Assembly: GCA_002482565.1 (NCBI GenBank)
Contig: DLGG01000064.1
Span: forward strand, 1 to 64,000
Length of the DNA stretch: 64,000 bases
Direction: 5' to 3'
From: Solidesulfovibrio magneticus
GTDB lineage: Bacteria; Desulfobacterota; Desulfovibrionia; Desulfovibrionales; Desulfovibrionaceae
The notes under the pieces were generated by a model that saw only the letters and a list, made by a program, of their open reading frames with translations, did no database searches and was not told where the DNA came from. Shown piece after piece: positions 38,401 to 47,119 of this stretch; position 1 is the first letter of the stretch, and the number at the start of each line of letters is the position of its first letter. Both the position numbers and the translations under genes were made by a program.

Positions 38401-40842
38401 GTGGGTTCGACTTCAACCGGTTCGAGCACCGGGACCGGGACCGGGACGGGCACGAACTCGCTGTCCGCCGCCGCCATGTCCAAGATCACAAGCAAGGCCG
38501 CCGACTATGGCGTTTCCAAGGGTTTGAGCTACGTTACCGACCTTTTCAGCGGCAGCGGCGGCACCTCCCTGGCCTCGCTGTCAGCCGCCTCGGCTACCGA
38601 GATGAGTGCATTAGGCACAACCACCACAACATCCCTCGCTTCAGGAGCTGGCTACACGCAAATTACTTCCGGGGCTGTCCAGGGTGGCGCTTTAGCGGGA
38701 GGAACTACAGCTTCGGCCGGGCTTGGAACGGTCCTTGGCGTGGTCGGCGGCGTGGCGGCCCTTGGCGGCCTGCTGGCCATGGGATTTTCGCAGACCAAGA
38801 CCGAGGAAAAGACCGGCTCCGGTATCCGCGTGGCCATCATCGGCGATTCCACCAACGTGACCGGCACGGACTATTACAAGGTCACGACCAGTTCGATGCT
38901 TGGCGGTTCGTCCACCTCGCACGAAATCCGTTCCACCGGGCCGGCGGATTCCGAAACGACAAGCGCGGTCAATGACGCCCTTGGCACCTACACCACGGCC
39001 ATCAAGGCCGGCTTCAAGGAGCTTGGCGTCGAGACCGCCGACAGCTTGAAGAACTTCTATTTCCCGGAATGGGACGTCGCCCCAGGCCAGGAAGAGGACT
39101 ATTACAAGAACGTCTCCAACGCCAAGGTGGGCAAGATATTGGCCGATTCCGGCCTGACCGGGGCCTGGTCGGCCATCGCCGAAGAGGGGGAATATTGGAT
39201 CGAGCAGCTTGACCGCCTCTATTCCTCCCTGGCCACGGTGGGCACGGCCACCAAGCAGATGGGCCTGTCCCTCGAAGCCCTGGCCGGCGAAGACTACATT
39301 GCCGCCCTGGTCGACAAGATGGCGGCGGCCGAAGACTCGGCCGGGACGGCCAGCCTGGACTTCGAATCCCTGGCCGGCGTGCTGGATGACGAAACCCTGG
39401 CTTCGCTCAAGGACATGCAGGAGCAAGCCGCCGCCACCGGCGAGGAAGTGCAGGCCACAAACGAGCAGCTCCGCCAGCTCGCCCTGGCCCAATACGCCAG
39501 CGAGATCGTGGCCGCCTTCGGTTCCACCGACGCCGCCCAAAGCGCCTTCAACCGGTTTTTCAGCAACGCCTATTCGTCCACCGAGCAGGCGACCCGGCTC
39601 ATGCAATACTATGCCGAGGGCGCGGGCGAAGCCATTGGCGCGCTCAACCAGTCGGGCGTGACCCTGGAAAATTTCTGGTCATCGTACCGCGCGGCCATGG
39701 AATCCGGTCCCATGAGCGCCGGGGAGCTCAAGGCCTGGGACGACGCCGCGCAGTGGGTGGAGGCCTGGGGTTCCTCCCTGCAATCCGCCGGGCAGGCCTG
39801 GGACAACACCAACCAGACCTTGATCGACGGCATCAACGCGCAGATCGCGGCCCTGGAGCAGCAGCGCGACGCCATCGAGGAGACCCTCGACCTCTGGTCC
39901 GATTTCCTGGCGAGCCTCAAGGACCTGCGCCGGTCGATCAAGCTGGACGACAACCTGTCCGATCTGTCGCCCTATGAGATTTATCAGGAGAAAAAGGCCG
40001 CCTTTGACGAGACGGCCGCCAAGGCCCGGGCCGGCGACGCCGAGGCCATGGCCCAACTGCCGGAACTGACCCAGGCCTATCTGGACGCTTCCCGGGACTA
40101 TTACGCCTCCTCGGAAAACTACTTCGCCGACTTCAACCACGCCGACGCCACCCTGGCCAGCCTGGAGGATTACGCCCAGGTGCAGGTCGACCAGGCGCAG
40201 GCCCAGCTCGACGCCATCAACAATGAAATCGCCATTCTGACCTTGCAGGTGGACCAGCTCACCCTGGTCAACGCCAACCTGGGGACGCTGGCCAGCGCCT
40301 GGGGCGACGGCGTGTCGGCCATTGTCTCGGCCATCAACGATTCGAGCTTTTCCAGCGCTTATGCCGACTCCATTGCCGCCGCCAACGCGGCCCAGGCTGC
40401 CGCCGCCGCTTCGCTCCTGGCCACGCTCTCCGGCGGGGCATCGAGCGCCGAAGCCGCGACCTCCTCGGGCTTCGATTGGACGAGCCTTTTCTCCGGCAAT
40501 CAGGTCGAGGAAGACGAAGACGGGACCATCCATTTCGTCGGCTTTTCCGAGGGTGGCTTGGCCCGGGGCGGGATTCGCGGCGTGGACAGCATCCCGGCCG
40601 CGCTCATGGACGGCGAACGGGTCTTTGACACCAAGCACACGCAGATCCTGGAGTGGCTGTCCGAGGGCGGCAACAAAACGAACGTGGACACATCCGGCAT
40701 CGAGCGCCGGCTTGACCGGGTGGCCGCCACCTCGGCCCTGGCCTCCCGGGCCAATCAGGAAGCCATTGAGGGCCTGCGCGGCGAGATGGTGGCCGTCTCG
40801 CGCAAGCTGTCCCGCGTGGTCCGCAAGGAGAGGACGCGCTGA
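35461..40842 (+). CDS. Tape measure protein
   Basis: The 1793-aa protein is the longest in the window. The tape-measure domain lies at about residues 150-300 (AATYKAVFKDNAAEQLRYAA, ALEQMLSKGTVQAEEYRQQF, AERIPGALKMGADALGVTTA). Long coiled coils follow, then hydrophobic segments (about 950-980 and 1085-1105), a low-complexity Ser/Thr/Gly stretch encoded by a GGGACC-type microsatellite (about 38410-38450), and a C-terminal helical end. It sets tail length and enters the cell envelope with the DNA. At this length the tail would be roughly 250-270 nm by the usual 0.15 nm per residue. Confidence 0.93.
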   Translation: MSTPENRVRIVIETDNASGRRGIQETVADLDALAAKGKVVDLAGVLKLDASAVTQPVAKATQAVDGLGATVKKAGEDAGAAMATVGAEVKKVGAEADAGGKTGRAAMRNLGTGAAEAKAQAEALGANLSDIRTLAAQLAPVLVAAFGVDQVMAFANQVVGAAMAMEQLAATYKAVFKDNAAEQLRYAAGMADAFGKSLLDVAGAYKKFAAASEAVGLSTDNQRRTFEAVTAAITKVGGSSHDVAGALLALEQMLSKGTVQAEEYRQQFAERIPGALKMGADALGVTTAAFQKMMENGEVISNDFIPKLTTQLEKFGDGWQATADTAAANVARLQNSFLELSNSPVLTGLVNSVVKLGTAFNKNLNHNLEQFRVTYLALIAEAKGELSPFATWTNDLDGLKKQLDALDQRKATYVKDLKDQAQGLAEALVKVQTHQVDFGPSGETVDQLRAKLKWFQEQITALTGQTWVVNVVAQVDNSQLVQAKAYIQDLIKGTTEYKTRSLEAKQYALDNAVNIVASNKTTVETKLANPNLDLREADALSRELQNLNGQLADASLGYKELGKQREELARQQIKDNGAVAGFNAGRGGVNESELDKGTRVSDAHALSIARQTDAYAELQAGLTNLPGYYEKVRRIQEAEDNTVKNLTKSSNAAANAMERFESQGAAYLQSIENQIDALSAQLGGDSLAADLAKVDKRYDQLAATIRKAMIGAKGDVADYQAALAKLEEARTLEQQIVQIKAWGKAMDTAAATIKDLGRLTGDPDLIFGGAAVELQKWAQDQERTIKSVYANAAERAQALADLKEEIRLKELENQKSAFAELAGVSDNYWKAAWALLDEHLKRVKDNCDSEVAYEAYAAKKRSELRKQEIEARLEYETDFLSTLKDALSLEFGLYKDAGTRRRDAWVSLSKEIASGVHDLSDAIAGGATDAFKAWITGSGSMADAFKSAMDSMLDYLMTIIQKMIAYALENYVIIPIVESVVGSTSTGSSTGTGTGTGTNSLSAAAMSKITSKAADYGVSKGLSYVTDLFSGSGGTSLASLSAASATEMSALGTTTTTSLASGAGYTQITSGAVQGGALAGGTTASAGLGTVLGVVGGVAALGGLLAMGFSQTKTEEKTGSGIRVAIIGDSTNVTGTDYYKVTTSSMLGGSSTSHEIRSTGPADSETTSAVNDALGTYTTAIKAGFKELGVETADSLKNFYFPEWDVAPGQEEDYYKNVSNAKVGKILADSGLTGAWSAIAEEGEYWIEQLDRLYSSLATVGTATKQMGLSLEALAGEDYIAALVDKMAAAEDSAGTASLDFESLAGVLDDETLASLKDMQEQAAATGEEVQATNEQLRQLALAQYASEIVAAFGSTDAAQSAFNRFFSNAYSSTEQATRLMQYYAEGAGEAIGALNQSGVTLENFWSSYRAAMESGPMSAGELKAWDDAAQWVEAWGSSLQSAGQAWDNTNQTLIDGINAQIAALEQQRDAIEETLDLWSDFLASLKDLRRSIKLDDNLSDLSPYEIYQEKKAAFDETAAKARAGDAEAMAQLPELTQAYLDASRDYYASSENYFADFNHADATLASLEDYAQVQVDQAQAQLDAINNEIAILTLQVDQLTLVNANLGTLASAWGDGVSAIVSAINDSSFSSAYADSIAAANAAQAAAAASLLATLSGGASSAEAATSSGFDWTSLFSGNQVEEDEDGTIHFVGFSEGGLARGGIRGVDSIPAALMDGERVFDTKHTQILEWLSEGGNKTNVDTSGIERRLDRVAATSALASRANQEAIEGLRGEMVAVSRKLSRVVRKERTR

Positions 40843-42176
40843 TGCTGACCAAACTCATTTCCGAACTCGCGGCCGGCATTCCCAGCCGCACGGCCGAAAT
40901 CCCGGTCAACATCGCCGGCGTCACCTGCAAGCTGAAGATCGAGGACTTGCTGCGCCTGGCCACCCCGGCCGACAGCGGCGCGGCAGCGGCTTCCCATGGC
41001 CTGCTGGCCCATGTTGTCGCCGGCCTGACCAACGGCCATGTGCTGGTGGCCACCGGCCCCGCGACGTTTGAGTTCCGCCGGCTCACGGAATTTCACCTGC
41101 CCAATCCGGCCGACATCGACGTCAAAGGCAACGCCGCCACGGCCTCGCGCTTGCTCAACCCGAGCCAGATCGCCGGCGTAGTTTTCGATGGCTCCGGGGC
41201 CATCGCCATTCCCCATGGCAATCTGGAAGACGCGGGTGAACATACCCATGCCGTTATTGATGCCCACCTTGAGGCTGTCGGCAACCCGCATCGCACCACC
41301 GCCGAGCAGATCGAAGCTGTGCCCGTCGCCCAACTGGGTCATGTTCTGGTTGATGCCCAGGACGCCACGCCCGCCCGATTGGCCCAAAAGATCATGGCCG
41401 GCACCGGCGTCGCCATTTCCTTTGAGGCCGTGGACGGCATACCCGAGGCCAACGCGCCGGCTTGTCGCTTACTCGTTATTTCCATCGCCGCCCATGCCCA
41501 CGCCAGCCCGAGCGATGGTGGACAGCTTGCCCATACCGCCCTGACGGGAGTCGGGGCCAACAGCCATGCCCAACTCGACGCGCATCTGGCGCATACCGGC
41601 AATCCCCACAACGTCACGGCTGCGCAAGTCGGAGCCGCTCCAGCGGGCCATGGCCATGCTTACGCCTCTCTGACCAACCGGCCGGCCTTTTTCGCCATCA
41701 TTGCCGTGGCCGGCCAAACGAGCATCGCCGCCGACGTCGAGGCCGACACCCTGACCCTGGTGGCCGGTTCGGGCATTGCCATAACCACCGACCCGACCAC
41801 CGGAACCGTCACCATCACGAACAATGGCGGCGGCATTCCCGGGGCGCATGGTCATACCGGCCCGGCCGACGGCGGCACCGTGAGCCACACGGCGCTCACC
41901 GGCGTGGACACGGACACGGCGACGAGCGCTATCCACCATACCCTGGGGGCAGGAGCCAACCAGGCCGCGCCGGGAAACCATGGCCATGCCTATCTGCCGT
42001 TGGCTGGCGGCGCGCTGACTGGCGCGCTGACGATTATGGGCGGCACGGCCTGGCATTCGGGCAATGACGGCCCCGGTTCCGGCCTGGACGCCGACACCGT
42101 GGACGGCAGACACGCCGACGAACTCGGTTCGACGGCCCTGCGCATCGTCATGGCCCAACAGTTCGGGGGCTTTTGA
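40842..42176 (+). CDS. His-rich tail fibre-like protein
   Basis: The 444-aa protein carries repeats of the type seen in phage fibres: NPHRTTAEQIEAV and NPHNVTAAQVGAAPAGHGHA, repeated HTALTGV units, and a fibre-like end with LPLAGGALTGALTIMGGTAW then DADTVDGRHADEL. Several His-x-His pairs (HGHAY, HAHAS, HGHTG) resemble metal-binding shaft motifs of T4 long tail fibres. It follows the tape measure with a 1-bp overlap and precedes the tail-tip genes, an unusual place for a fibre. Confidence 0.75.
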   Translation: MLTKLISELAAGIPSRTAEIPVNIAGVTCKLKIEDLLRLATPADSGAAAASHGLLAHVVAGLTNGHVLVATGPATFEFRRLTEFHLPNPADIDVKGNAATASRLLNPSQIAGVVFDGSGAIAIPHGNLEDAGEHTHAVIDAHLEAVGNPHRTTAEQIEAVPVAQLGHVLVDAQDATPARLAQKIMAGTGVAISFEAVDGIPEANAPACRLLVISIAAHAHASPSDGGQLAHTALTGVGANSHAQLDAHLAHTGNPHNVTAAQVGAAPAGHGHAYASLTNRPAFFAIIAVAGQTSIAADVEADTLTLVAGSGIAITTDPTTGTVTITNNGGGIPGAHGHTGPADGGTVSHTALTGVDTDTATSAIHHTLGAGANQAAPGNHGHAYLPLAGGALTGALTIMGGTAWHSGNDGPGSGLDADTVDGRHADELGSTALRIVMAQQFGGF

Positions 42177-43801
42177 TGGCCATGGCCTATCTTGTGGAAA
42201 TCGACGCCTATGTGCCGGCCGCCTGGGTCACCGGCGCTGACGGCGTCGGGCTGCTGACCGATCCTGGCACGGCCCTGGCCACCGAGCCCCGGGTGGAGAC
42301 CCTGCGCTTTTCCTCTGGCCTGGGCTTCATGTCCCGGCCCGATGATCGGCCGCCAAACGCCTACTACGAACCGCGCGTCAGCGTGCCCTTCAACTTCGAG
42401 CGGCTCATTTTCACCGATGGCACCAGCGCCGGCGCGGCCGATACCGGTTACGGCGAGATCGAACTGGTCAACCCCGATGGGGAGCTGGATTTCCTGGCCG
42501 AGTGCGGCCTGGATGGTCGGCAGGTCCGGCTGCTCCACGGCGACGAAGCCGGACCGCTCGCCGACTTTGAGCTGGTGTTCGTCGGCACCGTGACCCAGCC
42601 GGAATTCTCCTGGCGAAGGGTGGTCCTGCCCGTGCGCGACCGGGCCGAGGAACTGCGCAAGGCCATCCAGCAAAACGTCTACGCCGGCAGCAACCAAGGA
42701 CCGGCCGGCGTCGAGGGCACGGCCGACGACCTCAAGGACAAAGGTAAGCCGCTGGCCTTTGGGCGTTGCCGCAATGTGCCGGCCACCTGTGTCAACGGCT
42801 CGACCCTGGTCTTCCAGATCCACGACGGCCCTGTGGCGGCCATCTCGGCGGTCTATGACCGGGGCATGGCCCTGGCCGCGACCACCGACTACCCGACCGT
42901 GGCCGCCCTGACCGCCGCCGGATTTGCCGCCGGACAGTACGCCACATGCCTGGCCATGGGCCTTTTCCGCCTGTGGTCCAGGCCGGACGGGGCCGTGACG
43001 GCCGATGTGGACGGCGACGCCACCGGCGGCGTCCTGGCCGGTTCCGTGGCGGCCATCATCCGCCGCATCGCCCTGACCTGGGCGGGCCTGGCCGAGGCGG
43101 ATATGGACCGCGCCGCCTTCGAAGCCCTGGAAGCGGCCAATCCGGCCTTGGTCGGTTACTTTCAGGACGGCGGCAGCAAGGCCGAAATCAACGACGTCTT
43201 TGACGCCCTGTGCGCGTCCATCGGGGCGTGGTGGTGCTTCGACCGGTTGGGGCGGCTTACCGTGGGTCGCCTGGAGGCTCCGGCCGGGGAACCCCTGGCC
43301 ACGCTGACCCCGGTGGAACTGCTCGACTCGGGCGATGGCCTGGAAATCCTGCCGGCCCATGATCTGGCCGACGGAACGCCGATCTACCGCGTCTCCCTCG
43401 ACTATCAGCGCAACTGGAGCCGCCAGGACGACAACGATCTGGCCGGCGGCGTGGCCGACGAGCGCCGGGCCTGGCTGGCCGAGGACTTCCGCACCGTGGC
43501 CGCCACGGACCCGAACATCCGCACCGTCCATCTGCTGGCTCCGGAACTGACCGTCGAGACGCTTTTGGATGACGCCCAGGCGGCCCGGGCCGAGGCCGAC
43601 AGGCTGCTGGCCCTGCATGGGGCGGCCCGATTGCGGTTGGTCTTACCGGTCAAGCGCGAGTACGCCCGGGGCCTGGACCTGGGCAATGTGATCGCGGTGC
43701 GGATTGCGCGCTTCGGCCTGTCCGGCGGCCGGCTGTTCGTGGTCATCGGCATGACCGAGGAATACGAAACCGGTCGGGTCACCCTGGAGGTGGTCGGCTG
43801 A
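42176..43801 (+). CDS. Tail tip / hub protein
   Basis: The 541-aa protein contains segments such as YYEPRVSVPFNFERLIFTDG, YGEIELVNPDGELDFLAECG, KGKPLAFGRCRNVPATCVNG and FDALCASIGAWWCFDRLGRL, which resemble hub proteins of B3/D3112-like tails. It probably forms the distal tail structure through which the tape measure leaves. The start overlaps the fibre stop (TGATG). Family naming is by context. Confidence 0.65.
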   Translation: MAMAYLVEIDAYVPAAWVTGADGVGLLTDPGTALATEPRVETLRFSSGLGFMSRPDDRPPNAYYEPRVSVPFNFERLIFTDGTSAGAADTGYGEIELVNPDGELDFLAECGLDGRQVRLLHGDEAGPLADFELVFVGTVTQPEFSWRRVVLPVRDRAEELRKAIQQNVYAGSNQGPAGVEGTADDLKDKGKPLAFGRCRNVPATCVNGSTLVFQIHDGPVAAISAVYDRGMALAATTDYPTVAALTAAGFAAGQYATCLAMGLFRLWSRPDGAVTADVDGDATGGVLAGSVAAIIRRIALTWAGLAEADMDRAAFEALEAANPALVGYFQDGGSKAEINDVFDALCASIGAWWCFDRLGRLTVGRLEAPAGEPLATLTPVELLDSGDGLEILPAHDLADGTPIYRVSLDYQRNWSRQDDNDLAGGVADERRAWLAEDFRTVAATDPNIRTVHLLAPELTVETLLDDAQAARAEADRLLALHGAARLRLVLPVKREYARGLDLGNVIAVRIARFGLSGGRLFVVIGMTEEYETGRVTLEVVG

Positions 43802-44655
43802 TGGCTGCCTGTCTCCTGTGCTGGCCCAACTACGCCGATGCCGCCAGCTATTCCGGCGGCGTCTGGCAAACGCCCCTGGTCAACCTGCGGGATCGCTTCC
43901 TGACCAAGGTGGCCAGGACGGCCGGGCTCTCCCTGGAAGCCACGCGCTTTGACGTCGATCTTTCCCGGGACCGCACCATCAAGGTGGTGGCCATCCCCGG
44001 CCACAACCTGTCGCCCTCGGCCCGCATCCGCGTCCGACTCTTCGCCGACGCCGCCAGGACGATCCTCCGGGCCGACTCCGGTTGGCTGGACGCCTGGCCG
44101 GCCATCTTCGCCACTGCTGATCTTGAATGGGAGGCCGACAACTGGTGGTCCGGGCGCGTGCTGGCCGAGGACGTGGCGCGGCTGCCCCGGTCGTATCTGT
44201 ACGTGCTGCCGCGCCAAGCCTTTTGCCGCTACCTGTCCGTCGACCTCGACGACCAGGCCAATCCGGCCGGTTATATCGACCTGGCCCGGTTGGTGGTGGC
44301 TCCGGGCTGGGAACCACAATTCAATTTCAGCTACGGCGTGGGCCTTGGCTGGGAATCGGCCACCCTGGCCGAAACCTCCCTGTCCGGGGCCGAGCACTTC
44401 GAGGAGCGGAGCCCGTCGCGCGTGGTCTCGTTCCGCCTGGACTACATGAACCGCGTCGAGGCCACCAACCAGGCCCTGGCCATGACCCGCGCCCTGGACG
44501 TCTCGGGCGAGGTGTATTTCGTATTTGATCCCGCCAATCACCTGCTCATGCAACAACGCTCTTTCCTTGGCCGCCTGCGTCAGCTCTCGGCGCTTGAGCA
44601 TGTGGCCTGCAACATCAACGGCATGGCCTTTGAGATCAAGGAGGTGGTGGCATGA
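43801..44655 (+). CDS. Tail tip protein
   Basis: The 284-aa protein is beta-rich with many aromatic residues (DLEWEADNWWSGRVLAEDVA, NPAGYIDLARLVVAPGWEPQ, FRLDYMNRVEATNQALAMTR). It sits in a run of overlapping tail-tip genes and is probably a structural component of the distal tail. No known catalytic motif is seen. Confidence 0.6.
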   Translation: MAACLLCWPNYADAASYSGGVWQTPLVNLRDRFLTKVARTAGLSLEATRFDVDLSRDRTIKVVAIPGHNLSPSARIRVRLFADAARTILRADSGWLDAWPAIFATADLEWEADNWWSGRVLAEDVARLPRSYLYVLPRQAFCRYLSVDLDDQANPAGYIDLARLVVAPGWEPQFNFSYGVGLGWESATLAETSLSGAEHFEERSPSRVVSFRLDYMNRVEATNQALAMTRALDVSGEVYFVFDPANHLLMQQRSFLGRLRQLSALEHVACNINGMAFEIKEVVA

Positions 44656-45041
44656 GCCAGGCCGCCGACCGTTTGGCCGTTTACTACAACCCCGGCGACC
44701 ATGACCCGGCGACCAACCCCGGCGGCATGGCCGCTGGCGGCCATCGGGACAATTTCATCCCGGCCCTGCGCGACATGGCCGCCGTGGCCCTGGAAGTCGC
44801 CGTCAACGCCGCCAAGGCAGAGGAATCCGCCGCCGCCTTGCGCGGGGCAACGCTGTCCGGCGGCGGACTCGTGATCGCCTCGCCCACGGATACCGAGGGC
44901 GGCAGTCTGGCCGCCAAGCTCGAAGTGGCCGGCCTGGACAAGTCCGTCGTCAACGTCGGCGGCAATGAGCGGGTGCGCCTCGCGGCCCGGGACGACGCCG
45001 GTTCGACGCTCTACCTCGCCCAAACCTGCAACGCTTTCTAG
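44652..45041 (+). CDS. Tail-associated protein, unknown function
   Basis: The 129-aa protein starts in the preceding stop (ATGA). It has a helical middle (RDMAAVALEVAVNAAKAEES) and beta C-terminal half. It may link tail tip and fibres; this is positional inference. Confidence 0.5.
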   Translation: MSQAADRLAVYYNPGDHDPATNPGGMAAGGHRDNFIPALRDMAAVALEVAVNAAKAEESAAALRGATLSGGGLVIASPTDTEGGSLAAKLEVAGLDKSVVNVGGNERVRLAARDDAGSTLYLAQTCNAF

Positions 45042-45051
45042 GAGACTTCCC

Positions 45052-45435
45052 ATGGCGGAAAAACCCATATTCCCGGGCGTGATCGCCAATGCCGGCGCGT
45101 CCATTTCAAACGCCTCCGGCACCACGAAGCAGACCCTCTATACGGCTGCCGTCGGCCTGCGCGTAGACCAAATCCGCGTGTGCAGCACGGACACGGCCGC
45201 CGTGTTGCTGGCCTTTTCGCTTGGCCTGTCCGGCACGGACTATCCCCTCGGCGAAGTGCTGATCCCGGCCGGGGCCGGCACCGACGGCAGCACGCAATGG
45301 GTCGATGCCCTGGCCATGCTCAATAACGACGCTTCTATGTTTCTCGAAAGCGCCGCAGTGCTCAAGGTCAACGCCAAAGTGGCCGTGACCAACGGCAAAA
45401 CCGTTTCCGTGACGCTTTTTGGCGGCGACTATTAA
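45052..45435 (+). CDS. Small structural tail protein
   Basis: The 127-aa protein has a beta-sandwich-like pattern (LRVDQIRVCSTDTAAVLLAF, VDALAMLNNDASMFLESAAV, VNAKVAVTNGKTVSVTLFGG). It lies directly before the Gly-rich adhesin, with GGAGA before the ATG. It is probably part of the fibre or adhesin complex. Confidence 0.55.
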   Translation: MAEKPIFPGVIANAGASISNASGTTKQTLYTAAVGLRVDQIRVCSTDTAAVLLAFSLGLSGTDYPLGEVLIPAGAGTDGSTQWVDALAMLNNDASMFLESAAVLKVNAKVAVTNGKTVSVTLFGGDY

Positions 45436-45446
45436 AGGAGGCGACC

Positions 45447-46592
45447 ATGCCGGCTAGCGGATTTGACCATGGAATCGCCAACGCCAAAGCGACCAAAGGC
45501 TCACCGTGGGTTGCCGTCTGGACCCCTGGCGTCAATCTGGCAAACTTCTTCAACCTCTATGATTCTCGTGGCGACGTCACGATCGGCGTGGCCACGTCCA
45601 TCCCGACGACGTTGGACGGCCCCATTCAAGTTGTGCGGTACGGAGCGTTGACGGTCAATGCTGCCGTGACGGCGGCGCAGCGATGCCGTGGGTTGATCGT
45701 GCTGTCCGACTCGCTGTCCATGGGCGCGGCAGGCTCTATTTCCATGACAGCCCGAGGCGCGGCGGGATCACCGAAATGGGCTGTGGACAAAGACATCTTT
45801 GTTCCGCAGGCCATAACGTTCACCGGGAAAAACACCAGCTACGCCGATTTTCTGAAGTGGATTCGCACCACGGGTTACTGCATTTTCGATCCGTCCCTCT
45901 ACGCCTGCCCGCCCCCTGGGATGGGTGACGTTACGTGCGATTGGGCCACTTGGACGCCATATGGCTCCACCATCATTTCGGCGGCCGGGTGTGGTGGGTA
46001 TACAGTCAACGGCCAGAGCGGCAGCCCCAGAACAGGTAACGCGGGGTCGAATGGGGGGACTGGTGGCGGGGGTGCTGGTAACGGCGGCCAATACACACAA
46101 GCGCCACAGGGGTCCCCAGGCAGAACTTGGGGCGGCGGTCCAGGCTCAAATGGATGCTATAGCGATAATAGTTGCGGAGTTTGGAGTCGTGATCCTGATC
46201 GGTATGGCGGGGTTGGGGGCAGTGCATTTACAAACCTCGCCCCCGCCCCCAGTGGTGGCGGCGCTGGAAATCCCGGCGGCTCGGGCGCTGATGGTGGCAC
46301 TGCGGGGTCAGATGGCACAGGCGGCGTCCTTATGCATATCTGCCGCGGCAATGCCTCCCTGACGGCGGGGCACGCATTTACGGCCAACGGATCACAGGGC
46401 GGCTCTGGAACGCGTGGAGGTGCTGGTAGCGGTGCTGGTAGTATTTTGTTGGCCTACCTAGGAACGTTGACAGGCACTCCTAACCTGACCGCAACTGGCG
46501 GCCCGGCCGGGACCGGTACATACCCAGGAGCGCCGGGTGGCCTGGGCAGCACACAGGCTAAATCATTTGCAATCATGGGATGGGCCGCATGA
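45447..46592 (+). CDS. Gly-rich receptor-binding adhesin
   Basis: In this 381-aa protein the C-terminal half (about residues 175-370) is built of Gly-rich runs such as NGGTGGGGAGNGGQ, GGGPGSNGC and GSGTRGGAGSGAGS, with variable segments between them. This is the layout of T2/S16 gp38-type adhesins with polyglycine helices and exposed loops. The N-terminal half would attach to the tail. It probably decides host range; the GC drop and repeat content are consistent with fast evolution. Confidence 0.65.
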   Translation: MPASGFDHGIANAKATKGSPWVAVWTPGVNLANFFNLYDSRGDVTIGVATSIPTTLDGPIQVVRYGALTVNAAVTAAQRCRGLIVLSDSLSMGAAGSISMTARGAAGSPKWAVDKDIFVPQAITFTGKNTSYADFLKWIRTTGYCIFDPSLYACPPPGMGDVTCDWATWTPYGSTIISAAGCGGYTVNGQSGSPRTGNAGSNGGTGGGGAGNGGQYTQAPQGSPGRTWGGGPGSNGCYSDNSCGVWSRDPDRYGGVGGSAFTNLAPAPSGGGAGNPGGSGADGGTAGSDGTGGVLMHICRGNASLTAGHAFTANGSQGGSGTRGGAGSGAGSILLAYLGTLTGTPNLTATGGPAGTGTYPGAPGGLGSTQAKSFAIMGWAA

Positions 46593-47119
46593 TGATTATT
46601 ACGATCCTACACAACCCCCTGTCCGCCGCGTCCAGGGATTTCCTGGTCACTCTCGACGTCACGATCCCCGAGGGCGACGACGTCACCGTGACTGTCGGCA
46701 CAGACACGGTGCGCATCGTCTCCGGCCATGACGCTTGCGTGGCGCTCTGGCCGGCATTTCCGGGCTATCCGCTGGCGCTGGTCGAGGTCGAGGGCATCCA
46801 GTACCAACTGGCCTTCCCGACTTCCTGGAATGAGTTGGCAGCCTGGGCGGCCAACCCGCCTGCCGATGCCACCCCGGCGGCAACCACCGAAATGAGCCGC
46901 ACCGCCTTTCTGGCCCGCTTCGAGGCGGCCGAACTCATCGCCGCCCGGGAGCTGGCTAAGACCGACGTGATTGTCGATCTGTTCTGGATGCAGCTACTCG
47001 CCGCTGACGTGGTCGACCTGACCTACCAGCCGGTCGTCGACGGCGTGCGCTATCTGGTGGGCAGGCTCCCCGGGTTCGACCAGGACCGGGCCGACGCCAT
47101 CCTGGGGGTGACAGCATGA
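46589..47119 (+). CDS. Tail fibre-associated protein, unknown function
   Basis: The 176-aa protein starts in the adhesin stop (ATGA) and overlaps the patatin start. The N-terminal part is beta-rich (FLVTLDVTIPEGDDVTVTVG) and the C-terminal part helical (RTAFLARFEAAELIAARELA, VIVDLFWMQLLAADVVDLTY). This C-terminal pattern recurs in proteins encoded after phage fibres, so an assembly factor is possible. Confidence 0.5.
   Translation: MMIITILHNPLSAASRDFLVTLDVTIPEGDDVTVTVGTDTVRIVSGHDACVALWPAFPGYPLALVEVEGIQYQLAFPTSWNELAAWAANPPADATPAATTEMSRTAFLARFEAAELIAARELAKTDVIVDLFWMQLLAADVVDLTYQPVVDGVRYLVGRLPGFDQDRADAILGVTA

Noticed and set aside
38400..38460. Possible minisatellite
   Set aside because: It is only the GGGACC-type codon repeat for a Thr/Gly linker inside the tape measure gene.
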